Source of the DNA: Sweltsa coloradensis
Taxonomy: Eukaryota; Arthropoda; Insecta; Plecoptera; Chloroperlidae
Direction: 5' to 3'
NCBI GenBank assembly: GCA_024449915.1
Contig: JAMZAV010001824.1
Coordinates: 83,028-147,027 of the forward strand
Length of the DNA stretch: 64,000 nucleotides
The translations under genes were made by a program, and so were the position numbers. Of the stretch, positions 53,742 to 63,745 are shown piece after piece (position 1 is the stretch's first letter; each line of letters opens with the position of its first letter). The notes below the pieces were generated by a model. It did no database searches, had not been told where the DNA came from, and saw nothing but the letters and a program-made list of their open reading frames with translations.

Positions 53742-54342
53742 TGATGCTGACTCCAAAATCTCCCCCACCCAACCCTGTCAAGAAAAGGCGGGTCATATAG
53801 TCCAGTCAACCCAAACGTAGGCTTAGGCCGAATGGTTCGCCCTGGAAACGACCGATTCCCGACGGTCCTGTCTCTCCTGGTAGGTAACGTCCCAATACTA
53901 CCCCCATCCCTTCCAATCTTCTCTCGTTTTCTTGCTCATCCCATGCTAAGCACACTCGCGAGTGAGCGATTTCTCTGCAAAGGAACAGCGTCCATTCCCT
54001 TCCCATTTCCCCTCTTTCCTCTCACCTCCCCGGCCCAACCCCTCCCCCCCTCCACAACTCAATCTCGTTGAGAAAAAGAGGTTCCGCCCCAATGACACAA
54101 TCCCATCGTTTCAATACGAGCCCATAGGCTCGGTGAGAAAACATGGCATGCACAAAAGTAAAAAAAGTGTATTGCATTCGACAAAACGTCATAAGGTAAG
54201 CATAAATAATAAATAAATAAATCCGTATTAAGAGTCTACTAACACACGCCACATAGATTTTCACCCAATTCTACTCCAGCCATAGTTATAGCGAAATTAT
54301 TTAAGGTATTTTTTTAAATATTTTTTTTTCCTTTTTCCTTTA
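53742..54342. other. Gene-free stretch with a family T tail remnant
   Basis: C-rich between 53,870 and 54,060. TATTAAGAGTCTACTAACAC and GATTTTCACCC (54,226-54,266) resemble the SINE family T tail. Overlapping open frames here have no recognisable domain. Confidence 0.4.
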
Positions 54343-54510
54343 GGTCATAATGAGCCGCTCTAGCCTAGGCCCAAGGGGATATGGGGAGAAGTGGCTCTTT
54401 CTGGTCAGAACCAGCCACTGTAAGGAGGAAGAAAGGGGTGTTCTTAAGTCGCGGGGGTGATCGTCATTGTCATCGTTCGTGTTGTCATTGTCTTCTTCGT
54501 CTGGGTGTGG
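54343..54510 (-). mobile_element. Family A copy, head truncated
   Basis: TAGGTCATAATGAGCCGC to GTCTTCTTCGTCTGGG. Confidence 0.75.
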
Positions 54511-54520
54511 GATTTTTTTT

Positions 54521-54893
54521 GTTTATTTGGATTAAAGACGCGTCAACCGTTAGTTCATAATGCACCACTCTAACCTAGGGGGGTGGGGGGTGGGGAGGAG
54601 CCCATGCTGGTCAGAACCAGCCACGGGTAAGAAGAGGAAGGGGGGTTTCTCACGTCGCGGTCGTCATCGTCTTTGTCATCGTTCGTTGTTTCATTGTCAT
54701 CGTCGCCGGGGGGTCGTCAAGGGAAGGGGGCAAGGTCCCCGACGACGATTGCCAGAGCTCGATTCTATTTTCGGGTGGTAAAATACAACCCTTCATACTA
54801 GCTGATGTTTGCAAGGTGGACTTTTTCTCTTGAATCGCCTTGTACGATAAGCAGAGCCATGCTCTGGGCCAATTCTACCCCGGGCCCAGACGG
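54521..54893 (-). mobile_element. Family A copy, complete
   Basis: GTTTATTTGGATTAAAGACG to GGGCCCAGACGG. The short hairpin has become GGGTGGTA / TACAACCC, with one G-C pair replaced by T-A. Confidence 0.85.
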
Positions 54894-54932
54894 GGGTTGG
54901 GTGTGGGAGGGCGTGGGAGGTCGTCAAGGTTT

Positions 54933-55316
54933 TGGTTTATTTGCAATAATGGTGCGCCAACTGTTAGGTCATAATGCACCACTCTATCCTTGGGAATATG
55001 TGAAGTAGCGACCCATGTTATTCAGATCCAGCCACGGGTAGGGGTGATGGGGAGTGTGTTCGAGGGTTGGAGGGGAAGGGGGGTTACGTCGCGGTCGTCA
55101 TCGTCTTAGTCATCGTTCGATGTGTCACTTTCATCGTCGTCGGGGGGGGGGGGGGGGCCGTTCCCTACGACGATTGCCAGAGTTCACCTCCAGATTTAGT
55201 GAGGAGTATTTCCTTCGTTACTATCTGATGTTTGCAAGATGGACTTTTTCTCTTTTCTCGCCGTTAACGATTAGCTGGGAAATGCTCAGGGCCAAATTCT
55301 ACCCCGTTCCCAGAAG
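54933..55316 (-). mobile_element. Family A copy, complete
   Basis: GTTTATTTGCAATAATGG to CCCGTTCCCAGAAG; a G run of 15 replaces the loop of the central hairpin. Confidence 0.75.
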
Positions 55317-55369
55317 AAAAGTGGATAGGATAGGGGCTCCCAGTTGTTTCATTAGGGTAAACTCAGGTA

Positions 55370-55605
55370 TATGGCGTTAACCCAGAAAGAAATATCCCCA
55401 TTTAACTTTACCCAAAATTAGGGTAAACACTGTAGGCTTTTACAACTGCACCTTACACTTCACCTGCATGTTTGCTTGGTACAAATGAACAAATCGAATG
55501 TCAAGTCAATGAACATGACAATGTTGCACCGACAACAATCATCACAAGTCATCACTATCACATGTTACAAAAAACGAGGTTAATAAAAGTCATCTTCCGG
55601 GACAT
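55370..55605 (+). repeat. Module E copy
   Basis: CACCTTACACTTCACCTGC, TTGCTTGGTACAAATGAAC, AATGTCAAGTCAATGAAC, GTCATCTTCCGGGACATG. Confidence 0.75.
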
Positions 55606-56036
55606 GCAGCATGTTTGGGGTAGTTTTTAACCTTGTTCCTGGTAATTTCATTGATTAATTCTTATGCCAAGACAGTGACTGCAGACGTTGTCGCAAGTAT
55701 AAGGAAGTGGTGGACTGACCGTTGTTTGTAACACGTACGGATGTAGCTGACATATAGATTAATTGACAGTTGGTTTGGCAACACCGGGGGTCTAAGAAAT
55801 TGCTAGAGTAGGCATTGAGACACGAGTTAATCGATTCGCACGCGCTTTTTGCTAGATGAACTTGTGATTAAATAGATTTGAATTTGCATTTCGACACTTC
55901 AATTACTGCTAATTAATTTGAACTTTGATACGGTTTGGCGACTAAAGAGGCGTAAGTCCGGTTGAGTTGGGATATGCGTGAGTGTTTTGATTGGACGATT
56001 AGTGTCACGTGGTTCGTGAGAGTGAGAATGGACAGT
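55606..56036. other. Gene-free stretch
   Basis: No motif recognised. Confidence 0.4.
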
Positions 56037-56296
56037 TTGTTCATTTGGATTAAGGACGCGTCAACCGTTAGGTCATAATGCACCACTCTAACCTAGGGGA
56101 CATGGGGAGGAGGATCTCATGCTGTCAGAACCAGCCACGGGTAAGGGGAGTAAAGGGGGTTCTCACGTCGCGGTCGTCATTGTCTTTGTCATCGTTCGTG
56201 GTGTCATTGTCGTCATCGTCGTCGAGGGGTCGTCAAGGGAAGGAGACAAGGTCCTCGACGACGACTGCCAGAGCTCGCCTCTAGATTCAGGGAGAG
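56037..56296 (-). mobile_element. Family A copy, head missing
   Basis: TTGTTCATTTGGATTAAGG to CTCTAGATTCAGGGAG. The central stem GTCGAGG / CCTCGAC carries a compensated G-C to A-T change. Confidence 0.8.
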
Positions 56297-56901
56297 GACA
56301 GGCGGGGAGAGGACAGTCGGGGGGTTACATTTTGACCAGCAACCAAACAAGGCGCCATTGAGAGAGTTTCTAATGGGTTTCTGACTAAGATAGTTGTGAA
56401 GATGAGTAATTAGTTAGCAGCGCGTTGTGAACACCGAGTGTCACATGGATTAACCAACCAAGTGGTGAAGAGCCAAGAGGATGTCAGAACAAGGAAGAAC
56501 ATCTGTTTCCACGTCCGAGACTAAGTCGCGGCTGATCCGAAACCAAACCAGGGGGGGGGGGTATAAAGTAAGCAATGGTTTCATCATTATAAGTCAAATC
56601 ATGAACTCCATGGGGGTGCGAACTCACGTTCAATCAGGTAGAATGCATGAGCCTAACTGACAGGCAAGATAAGGATAATAATTGTTAAAATACAAGTGCA
56701 CCTCCTTTTAATTGTTGAGACAATGTTTTTGAATGTGCTAACCCTCTCTTTACATGTCCCAGAATCCACTCCATTAATGACCAACGATTTCGGTCAAATT
56801 TAAAGTGATAAGTCTATGTAACAACAGCTACGTTCCCCAAAACAATAGTTACTTTCGTTAAATCCAACTATAACAAGGAAAATCAACGCTACAGATGACG
56901 G
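56297..56901. other. Gene-free stretch
   Basis: A short duplication GGGGAGAGGACAG at the A junction, a G run at 56,550; nothing else. Confidence 0.4.
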
Positions 56902-57240
56902 ACGACGAGAGAAACTTGGGCGCTTTAATCGGTCAGATCATTTCGCGTTGCCTGTGATATTGTTAGTTAATGACATTTGTTAATGGTATGTTTGATGGTT
57001 ATACTGTTTTCCAACTTTATAAAAGAAAAGAAAATAATAGAGGCGATAGTAATAGCAAAGTAAATATTATTTATTTAAATGTAAAAATCTTATTTGTTTG
57101 ATGTGAATTCAATTTAGTCAAACAAATAATATTATTTTGAATTGTAAATTTAAAAACTTTGTCGCCGTTGTCATAAAATAAAAGAAGTTGTCTTGTGACT
57201 GGGGATACCAAAATGATTGCGCTAGGCAAAATATTTAATA
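56902..57240 (-). mobile_element. Family B copy, full length
   Basis: GACGACGAGAGAAACTTGGG to CCAAAATGATTGCGCTAGGC. Confidence 0.75.
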
Positions 57241-57425
57241 CATTCTAGTAATAAAAACAGATGTACGTGCTGAAATTTAACAGATGTACGTGCTGGTCAG
57301 TACCAGCCAGAGGCCAGTAGGTATATTTATTAGACTCAAAAAACATAGTTATACCAGCAGAATGGAAGAGATTTAAATAATCTAAACAATAAATTGTTGA
57401 CCAACTAAAAATGAGCACCTAGATT
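57241..57425 (+). repeat. Module F copy
   Basis: ACAGATGTACGTGCTG is doubled here; CAGTACCAGCCAGAGGCC, ATACCAGCAGAATGGAAGAG. Confidence 0.75.
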
Positions 57426-57465
57426 TTATTAATGTGTATTTTTTTCAATTAATTTCTGTTATAAG

Positions 57466-57817
57466 CGAGTTAAACATGAGGGCATTACGAGGCTCTCTAG
57501 CCTAGGCGATATGGGGAGGAGGGCCCTTGCTGGTCAGAACCAGCCATGGGTAGGAGGAGAAAAATTGGGATTCTCCCACCGCAGTCGTTATCGTCTTTGT
57601 CATGGTTAGTATTTGCCTGGTCGTCGTCGTCTAAGAGGTTGTCAAGGGAAAGTGCCCCGACGACGACTGCCAGAGCTCTCATAAAGTTTCGGGGAGACAC
57701 TAAACTAACTCCCTTACATACTAGCTGATGTTTAACAGATGGACTTTATCTCTCTCCTCGCCTGTTACAACTAGCAGAGCCATGCTGTTGGACGAGTTCT
57801 ACCCGAGCCCAAACGGG
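57466..57817 (-). mobile_element. Family A copy, divergent
   Basis: GCGAGTTAAACATGAGGGC to GAGCCCAAACGGG. Central arms GTCGTCGTC and GACGACGAC pair; loop shortened. Confidence 0.75.
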
Positions 57818-57829
57818 AGCAATATTGTT

Positions 57830-58030
57830 TTGATAATTTTTTATTCATATATTTTAATTGTGTTATTAATTGTGAATTAATATATTTGTTGTTTAACGTT
57901 GGCAGTCACGAAGTGAGCTTGGAGCTATGTTCTCTTCTGCCATCCTCTTGGCACATTCAACTAAATGAATGTGTTGGGAAATCAATAATTAATACATCCT
58001 CCAAATACTTATTGTGCGGGAACCTGAGTT
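57830..58030 (+). repeat. Module G copy
   Basis: AACGTTGGCAGTCACGAAGTG, AACTAAATGAATGTG; counterpart of 29,216-29,395. Confidence 0.55.
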
Positions 58031-58112
58031 GAAACAGATGTGAGACAGGGAATTTTGTGACGAACAATATTCCAGCAAACAGAACAGACGACGACAAAAG
58101 GATTTCTCCTTT

Positions 58113-58481
58113 GGTCTATTTGGATTAAGGACGCGTCAACCGTTAGGGCGAAATGCACCACTCTTAACCTAACGGGGGGGAGAAAGGGAAATGCTTGTCA
58201 GAACCAGCCACGTGTGAGGGGAGGAAATGGGGTTCTCACGTCGCGGTCGTCATTGTCTTCGTCATCGTTCGTGGTGTGATTTCATCATCGTTGTCGAGGG
58301 GTCGTCAAGGGAAGGAAGCATGGTCCCCGACGACGATTGTCAGAGCCCTTCTCTATTTTTGAGGAGTAAAATACTACCCTTGATGCAAGCTGATGTTTGC
58401 GAGGTGGACTTTTTCTTTTGAATCGCCTTTTACGATTAGCAGAGCCATGCTCTGGGCCGAATTCTAACCCGGGCCCAGACA
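58113..58481 (-). mobile_element. Family A copy, complete
   Basis: GTCTATTTGGATTAAGG to CGGGCCCAGAC, then 4 bp and a B start. Confidence 0.85.
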
Positions 58482-58485
58482 GGGT

Positions 58486-58600
58486 AACGACGTGAGAAAC
58501 TAGAGAACTTATACAATTATATTGAGGCGCTTGTGATATTGTGAGTTATTTAATTGAATTTATAATTCGTTTTGTATTGTCTTTGAGTTGGATAAACCGT
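58486..58600 (-). mobile_element. Family B fragment
   Basis: ACGACGTGAGAAACTAGAG, ATTATATTGAGGCGCTTG. Confidence 0.6.
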
Positions 58601-59049
58601 CTAAGAACCGGCGCCTTCAAACGAGGACATATAGTTTTAAATTTAAATGCGTGTAAACATTAGAGCTTTTCAATTAACCCTTTTTTCGCCCATGCCAATG
58701 GTACGAAAGGTACCTTTTTTTTAGAGAAGATTGGAAATTTACATCTGCAAAAAAACGGCTAAAACTTTTTTTTTTGTTTTTCCTGGAAATTTGATATATC
58801 TCTAGTATTGCAGATAATTGAGATACACAAAATCCAAAATATGCAAACAATTCAGAAAAAACCTTGTTATAGGTGTGCACCTAGAATTTCAATTATACAT
58901 AAAATATGGCTATAGTTCAAAATTCAAAAATTCCTTAAAAATAAAAAAAAAATATGAAAAAATATTAAAATCTTAGAAAAAATGGCAAATCCAAATCGTT
59001 TGAAAAAATTACCTTATTTACACGGATTTAATACGGTTACGAAACCGGT
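58601..59049. other. Gene-free AT-rich stretch
   Basis: Nothing recognised. Confidence 0.4.
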
Positions 59050-59290
59050 AAAGGGCGCGTCAACTGTTATGCATTAACTACTAAAATAATAAACTATACT
59101 AGGGGATGTTGGATGGAAAAATCACATGCTGGTCAGCACCAGCTACAATGTGTAATTCTCGTCTTCGTCGTCGAGAAGGTCGTCAAGGGAAGGAGGAGAG
59201 GTCCACGACGACGAACGCTAGAGCTCGCCTCTAGTTACGGGGAGTAATAAACAATACCCTACTTTCTAGCTGATGTTGGTGGACTTTTCG
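59050..59290 (-). mobile_element. Family A copy, rearranged
   Basis: AAAGGGCGCGTCAACTGTTA to GATGTTGGTGGACTTTTC. The central stem TTCGTCGTCG (59,164-59,173) pairs with CGACGACGAA (59,206-59,215): both outer bases changed together. Confidence 0.7.
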
Positions 59291-59360
59291 ATCAACAGTC
59301 ACCATTAACACACGGTATAAAAACGAACTTAAAACTCTTCTTCCGGGACTGTGCGAGCTT
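59291..59360 (+). repeat. Module E end fragment
   Basis: CAGTCACCATTAACACACGG, CTTCTTCCGGGACTGTG. Confidence 0.5.
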
Positions 59361-59403
59361 GTCCTGCATTGGCTGGGGGGGGGGGGATCCCCCTAGAACT
59401 CAT

Positions 59404-59558
59404 TCAACGACGATTGAGAAACTAGGGCGCTTCAACCGGTTAGGTCATATTGCGTCGCCTGTGATATTGTATGTTTGATGATTATATTGTATTCAAAGTT
59501 TATTAAAAGAAAAGAAAACTATACAGATCATAGAAATAGCAAAAGAAATATTATTTAC
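59404..59558 (-). mobile_element. Family B fragment
   Basis: CGACGATTGAGAAACTAGG, TCATATTGCGTCGCCTGTG; joined directly to a plus-strand LINE piece. Confidence 0.7.
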
Positions 59559-59690
59559 TGATTCACAGATGGCTCCAAAATTGACAGCACGGTTGGAAGT
59601 GCCTTTTATTGCTCCACCTCAACTGAACGTTTCAGGCTGAGCGACGTGTTGCCGTTGTGTGTGTTATACAACACGTACAACACAAAAGAT
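59559..59690 (+). pseudogene. Jockey-type LINE RNase H fragment, opposite orientation
   Basis: Plus strand reads FTDGSKIDSTVGSAFYCS, then TERFRLSDVLP; the same as the minus-strand RNase H start at ~10,960. Rare coding piece of this LINE in plus orientation. Confidence 0.8.
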
Positions 59691-59884
59691 GTAAAGCGTC
59701 TTTACTGAGTTTAATAAAACAAATTATTGGAATAAGTTATCTCAATTGTATCGTTTGATACACTGAAACTACGAAACACTGCAATGCATGGAACTAATAC
59801 TGGTTCCTGTAGAGCCTTGAAGGTGCATCACATGTGTCACATCTGGGAACAACCTCTTGCCACTTCCAAACATGTTTCTCACGC
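59691..59884. other. Junction of LINE scraps
   Basis: CATCACATGTGTCACATCTG (59,826-59,845) matches the LINE 3' coding end at 10,340 in the opposite orientation to the RNase H piece. A local GTGTGTTATACAACACGTACAAC inverted motif is near 59,660. Confidence 0.45.
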
Positions 59885-60190
59885 CACCACACTCCACACA
59901 TCAACTTGAGATTGCACCTCCTCTTCGTCCTCTCCCCACACCAAAATATCGTCTGTAAATAACATTATTTTCATACAATCTTATTCTCCGATTCTCTGTT
60001 AAACTTTTCTAGTGATTTTGTCCGTGACAATAATGAACAATAGTGGTGACAGTACACTTCCTTGTTAAATATAATAATTAATAATAAATACACCCTCGAA
60101 ATATATATTGTTCAGGAACGTGAAGTTGAAACAGTTGTGAGGCCCACGTTTGTAACATACATGTTGATACCGCTATTAAAACGCCCAGAG
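59885..60190 (-). pseudogene. RTE-type LINE RT fragment
   Basis: In shifting minus frames: GSVLSPLLFIIVTDKIT-like motif B at ~60,050, and LFTDDILVWGEDEEEVQ-like motif C (FTDD in place of YADD) at ~59,960. RTE-like RTs have this order and spacing. The module at 60,065-60,190 matches 27,470-27,600. Confidence 0.65.
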
Positions 60191-60271
60191 AAACTAGGGC
60201 ACTTACGATTCTTGCGCCTCCAGTGATTTTGAAGGTTATTTATTTAGTAAGTGTTAATTTTTTATTGTTTT

Positions 60272-60646
60272 TTAGTGTATTTTTATACGGACGCGTCAAC
60301 CGTTAGATCATAATGCGCCACTCTAGCCTGGGGGATGGGGAGAAGGGGCTCATGTTACCAGTACCAGCTACGGGTAGGGGGAGGAAAGGGATGGTTCTCA
60401 CATCACGCTCGTCATCGTCTTTGTCATTGTTTGTGGTGTCATTGTCGTCGTCGTCGTCGGGGAGGTGGTCAAGGGAAATGGGACAAGGTCCCCGACGATT
60501 GCCAGAGCTCGCCTCTAGATTCGGGGAGTAATAAACTACCCTTCTTCCTAGCTGATGTTTGCGAGAAGGACTTTATCTCTTTCCTCGCCCACGATTAGCA
60601 GAGCCATGCTCTGGGCCAACTTCTACCTCGGGCCCACACAAGACGG
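60272..60646 (-). mobile_element. Family A copy, complete
   Basis: AGTGTATTTTTATACGGACG to GGGCCCACACAAGACGG. The GTC run is expanded (four in a row) and the 3' arm shortened to CCCCGACGATTGCC. Confidence 0.8.
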
Positions 60647-60715
60647 AAGGTATTAACCTACTCAATTAAACGGATACAGCGATATCAAACCACGTTCGTA
60701 TGTAAAAGACCGGAT

Positions 60716-60830
60716 TAAACGACGACAAGAGAAACTAGGGCACTCCAACTGGGTAGGTTATAATATTGCGCCTCATAGGATATTGTAATTAAATAAATTG
60801 AATTTATATTTCGTTAGTTTATTGAAATTA
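60716..60830 (-). mobile_element. Family B fragment
   Basis: AACGACGACAAGAGAAACTA, GGTTATAATATTGCGCCTC. Confidence 0.65.
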
Positions 60831-60836
60831 TTATTT

Positions 60837-61160
60837 TGGTTTATTCGGATTAAGGACGCGTCAACCGTTAGGCCATAATGCGCCACTCTAGCCTAGGCGA
60901 TATGGGGAGGAGGTGTCCATGCTGATCAGAACCAGACACGGGTAAGGGGAGGAAGGGGGATTTCTCACGTCGCGGTCGTCATCGTCATTGTCATCGTCGT
61001 CGGGGTGTCCGTCCAGAGAATGGGGATTTGTCCCCAACGACGATTGCCAGAGCTCGCCTCAATAGATTCGGGGAGTAATGTACCCCCCTCCTACAAGCTG
61101 ATGTTTGCGAGGTGGACTTTTTCTCATGAATCGCTTTGTACGATTAGCAGAGCCATGCTC
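60837..61160 (-). mobile_element. Family A copy, cut at the head hairpin
   Basis: GTTTATTCGGATTAAGG to GCAGAGCCATGCTC, then T7 and the next A copy: a head-to-tail pair. Confidence 0.85.
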
Positions 61161-61166
61161 TTTTTT

Positions 61167-61530
61167 TGTTTTATTTGGATTAAGGACGCGTCAACCGTCA
61201 GGTCATAATGCACAACTCTAGCCTAAGGGCGGAGGGGAAGGAGGGGCCCATGCTGGTCAGAACCAGCCACGGGAAAGGGGAGGAAGGGGGGTTTCTCACG
61301 TCGCGGTCGTCATTGTCTTCGTCATCGTTCGTGGTGTCATTGTCGTCATCGTCGTCGATGGGTCGTCAAGGGAAGGGGGCAAGGTCCCCGACGACGACTG
61401 TCAGAGCTCGCCTATATTTTCGGGGAGTAAAATAGTCTTACTAGCTGATGTTTGTGAGGTGGACATTTTCTCTTGAATCGCCTTTTACGATAAGCAGAGT
61501 CATGCTCTGGGCCAATTCTACCCCGGGCCT
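61167..61530 (-). mobile_element. Family A copy, complete
   Basis: GTTTTATTTGGATTAAGG to CCCCGGGCCTAAAC; hairpin GCTGGTCAGAACCAGC perfect; GGGGAGTAAAATAG shortened. Confidence 0.85.
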
Positions 61531-61859
61531 AAACTATGGCCTAAACTTAAAAACCCTTTTATTTATACGAATATAATTATCAAACTTAAATGCAAATGTT
61601 CCCGGGTACTCAACACATGACTCGATCACTTGTCTAACAACGACTTTGGCGTTTTCCTAGTCTAGTTGGCTTAAGCGCCCTTATAGCCGAAATGTGGGAG
61701 ACATGGGTTCAATCCCCTGGTCGGGAATGATTTAGTAATTTCTGAATTGTATTTCAAAAAATATTAAGCATGTTTTGAAATGCATATAACGCAGTGTAGT
61801 TCATCATCTGTGCAAATAGGGCCTACTATGGTAAACATAGCCAGTACGAAATACGTAAT
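61531..61859. other. Gene-free with a tRNA-like segment
   Basis: TAGTTGGCTTAAGCGCCC and ATGGGTTCAATCCCCTGG (61,666-61,725) look like a D-arm and B box. The acceptor does not close; probably another tRNA-derived SINE head. Confidence 0.4.
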
Positions 61860-62300
61860 TATTGTGTGGCTCGTTGGTCTTGTGGTTAGCGTATCTGCTT
61901 CCAATGCAGAAGGTCCAGGGTTCGATTCCCGCTAAAGTCAGAAGTTTTTTAACTTCTGATTTGGACTTAAGTCCATCAGTTCTTGTCTTAGGAGTTTGTA
62001 AACGGTGACTTTGGAGCCGTCCTAGCAACGAAGCACATAATAAATTTCAGAGTTGTTCTGAATCGGCCTTGTTGATTCTGGCGTTGATTCGCGGGTGTTC
62101 GCACTGTCCATACCACTGATTGCTATATTTCCTATTTAAAATATCGATCTTTGGTTGGTTATCGCTCACTCGTCGATTGCGTCGGGGCCTGCAGGGTTGG
62201 CTTGGTCGCTTTGATTTAAAGTCCCCCACTGAAAATCAGTTATATAACTGAGTGGGTAGACTCTAAATAAAATGTATTTATTTATTTATTTATTTATTAT
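61860..62300 (+). mobile_element. tRNA-derived SINE (family T), nearly complete
   Basis: Head GGCTCGTTGGTCTTGTGG, GTTAGCGTATCTGC, TTCCAATGCAGAAGG and GTCCAGGGTTCGATTCCCGC: D-arm, anticodon-like stem TCTGC/GCAGA and B box. It is followed by a ~350-bp body and an (ATTT)n tail at 62,275-62,300. Aligns in reverse with 50,395-50,815. Missing acceptor pairing rules out a tRNA gene. Confidence 0.85.
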
Positions 62301-62706
62301 TGCAAGGTTTACTCAATCTACGAGCGGAATTTGGGGGTACCTTGACATGCAACATTTGATAGACCTTGCATGGGCACGGCATTTCACGGCCAGGCGAAAA
62401 ACAAACAAAAACTATTTTTTCAAAATGTAAACCATTGTCGTAAAAATAATTTCTAAGCATTGGAAGCCTATTTTTCAATTTATTATTTCATGTAGGTTTA
62501 AATCGCAATGGATCTTGCTGATTTTGGTAGCAGTTCTCAGTAAACTCGTAACGGATGTCTGTTCAAAATTTCAGCGCAATCTGTTCAGCGATTCGGCTGA
62601 TTTTCAACGTACACACACGCACGCAGACTAACAGAATGAGAGCCGTTTGAGTTGAATGGAGATCATTCCGTTCGCTGCGCTCACTCGTTTAATTAACAGA
62701 TTTTCT
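62301..62706. other. Gene-free, includes a module C-like end
   Basis: TCAAAATTTCAGCGCAATCTG, ACGCACGCAGACTAACAGA and CGTTCGCTGCGCTCACTCG resemble the ends at 40,960 and 45,250 in design. Confidence 0.4.
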
Positions 62707-63070
62707 GTTTTATTATGATTAAGGACGCGTCAACCGTCAGGTCATAATGCACTACTCTACCCTAGGGGAGATGGGCCCATGCTGGTCAGAACCAGCCACG
62801 GGTAAGGGGAGGAAAGGGGATTCTCACGTCACGGTCGTCATTGTCTTCGTAATCGTTCGTGGTGTCATTGTCGTCATCGTCGTCGAAGGGTCGTCAAGGG
62901 AAAGGGGCAAGGTCCCCGACGACGATTGCCAGACCTCGCCTCTTGTTTCGGGGAGTAAAATACTACCCTTCCTACAAACCGATGTTAGCGAGGTGGACTT
63001 TTTCTCTTGAATCGCCTTGTACGAACAGCAGAGCCATGCTCTGGGCCAATTCTACCCCGGGCCCAGACGG
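62707..63070 (-). mobile_element. Family A copy, complete
   Basis: TTTTATTATGATTAAGGACG to GGGCCCAGACGG; the G-rich linker is short. Confidence 0.85.
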
Positions 63071-63120
63071 GAGGAATGGGTGTTCTTACGTCGCGGTCGT
63101 CGTAGTTTTTGTCATCGTTC
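63071..63120 (-). mobile_element. Family A middle fragment
   Basis: GGAGGAATGGGTGTTCTTAC, CGTCGCGGTCGTCGTAG; joins the A head to the LINE leader. Confidence 0.55.
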
Positions 63121-63720
63121 ATCTCGAGGTGACTGTAGTCCACAAAGGGGGCTGTCATGCCTACATTTTCATTTTCTTACACGCACTTTTACTCAAAATC
63201 ATCTTTTTTTTACTTCTTTTTTTTCTCTTTTTTTTTCTTTTCTTTTTTTCAATGCTGGCCCCCTTTGTGTTTTAAACGTATACCGCCGTGTTTGCCGTGC
63301 GGTGCGACCCGTGCCGGTGGAAAAGGGGATCCTGGCTGTTGAGGAAAATGTTTCTTGCGAGAAACATGGACTGTCACAACTTTAGCCACCTGCTTCGTCA
63401 TAGACGGTAGATCCAGAGCTAGCCCACCTGAGTCAATCGGCTAGTGCACCATTTTGTCACCATTATGTTACACATTGGGCAGCCCGGACATAGATTGCGT
63501 AGGTTGTATGTACCAATGTGGAGAGCTATGGGAAGAGAAGGGTCGGGAGCCGACCACACTGGTAAAAGATCTGCGTCTATGTCTTTGGTCCGGATATAAA
63601 ATTGGCCCTTTCATACACACATTTCCGATGAAAAAGAGAAATCAGTATAATGTTCCCCACGCACTATGTGGTAGAACCAACATGGGTTAGTTGTCTTTTT
63701 CCGGGAAATTTTGTGGATTG
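63121..63720 (+). mobile_element. Jockey-type LINE 5' leader and ORF1 start, plus orientation
   Basis: Matches the minus strand of 15,480-16,060: CAAAGGGGGCTGTCATGCC, a pyrimidine tract (63,203-63,250), GTTTGCCGTGCGGTGCGACC, GAAACATTTTCC-type block, and ATGTGGTAGAACCAACATGG at ~63,667 (ORF1 start, with a stop at codon 3). Truncated soon after. Confidence 0.75.
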
Positions 63721-63745
63721 GCATATTTTCAGCGATGAATAATTC

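Noticed and set aside
54022..54264. Short ORFs in the C-rich stretch at 53.8-54.3 kb
   Set aside because: Several overlapping frames on both strands, none with a motif; no basis to prefer one.
61864..61940. Functional tRNA gene
   Set aside because: Anticodon and T arms look good, but the acceptor halves do not pair and the unit continues into a 400-bp SINE body present in a second, reversed copy.
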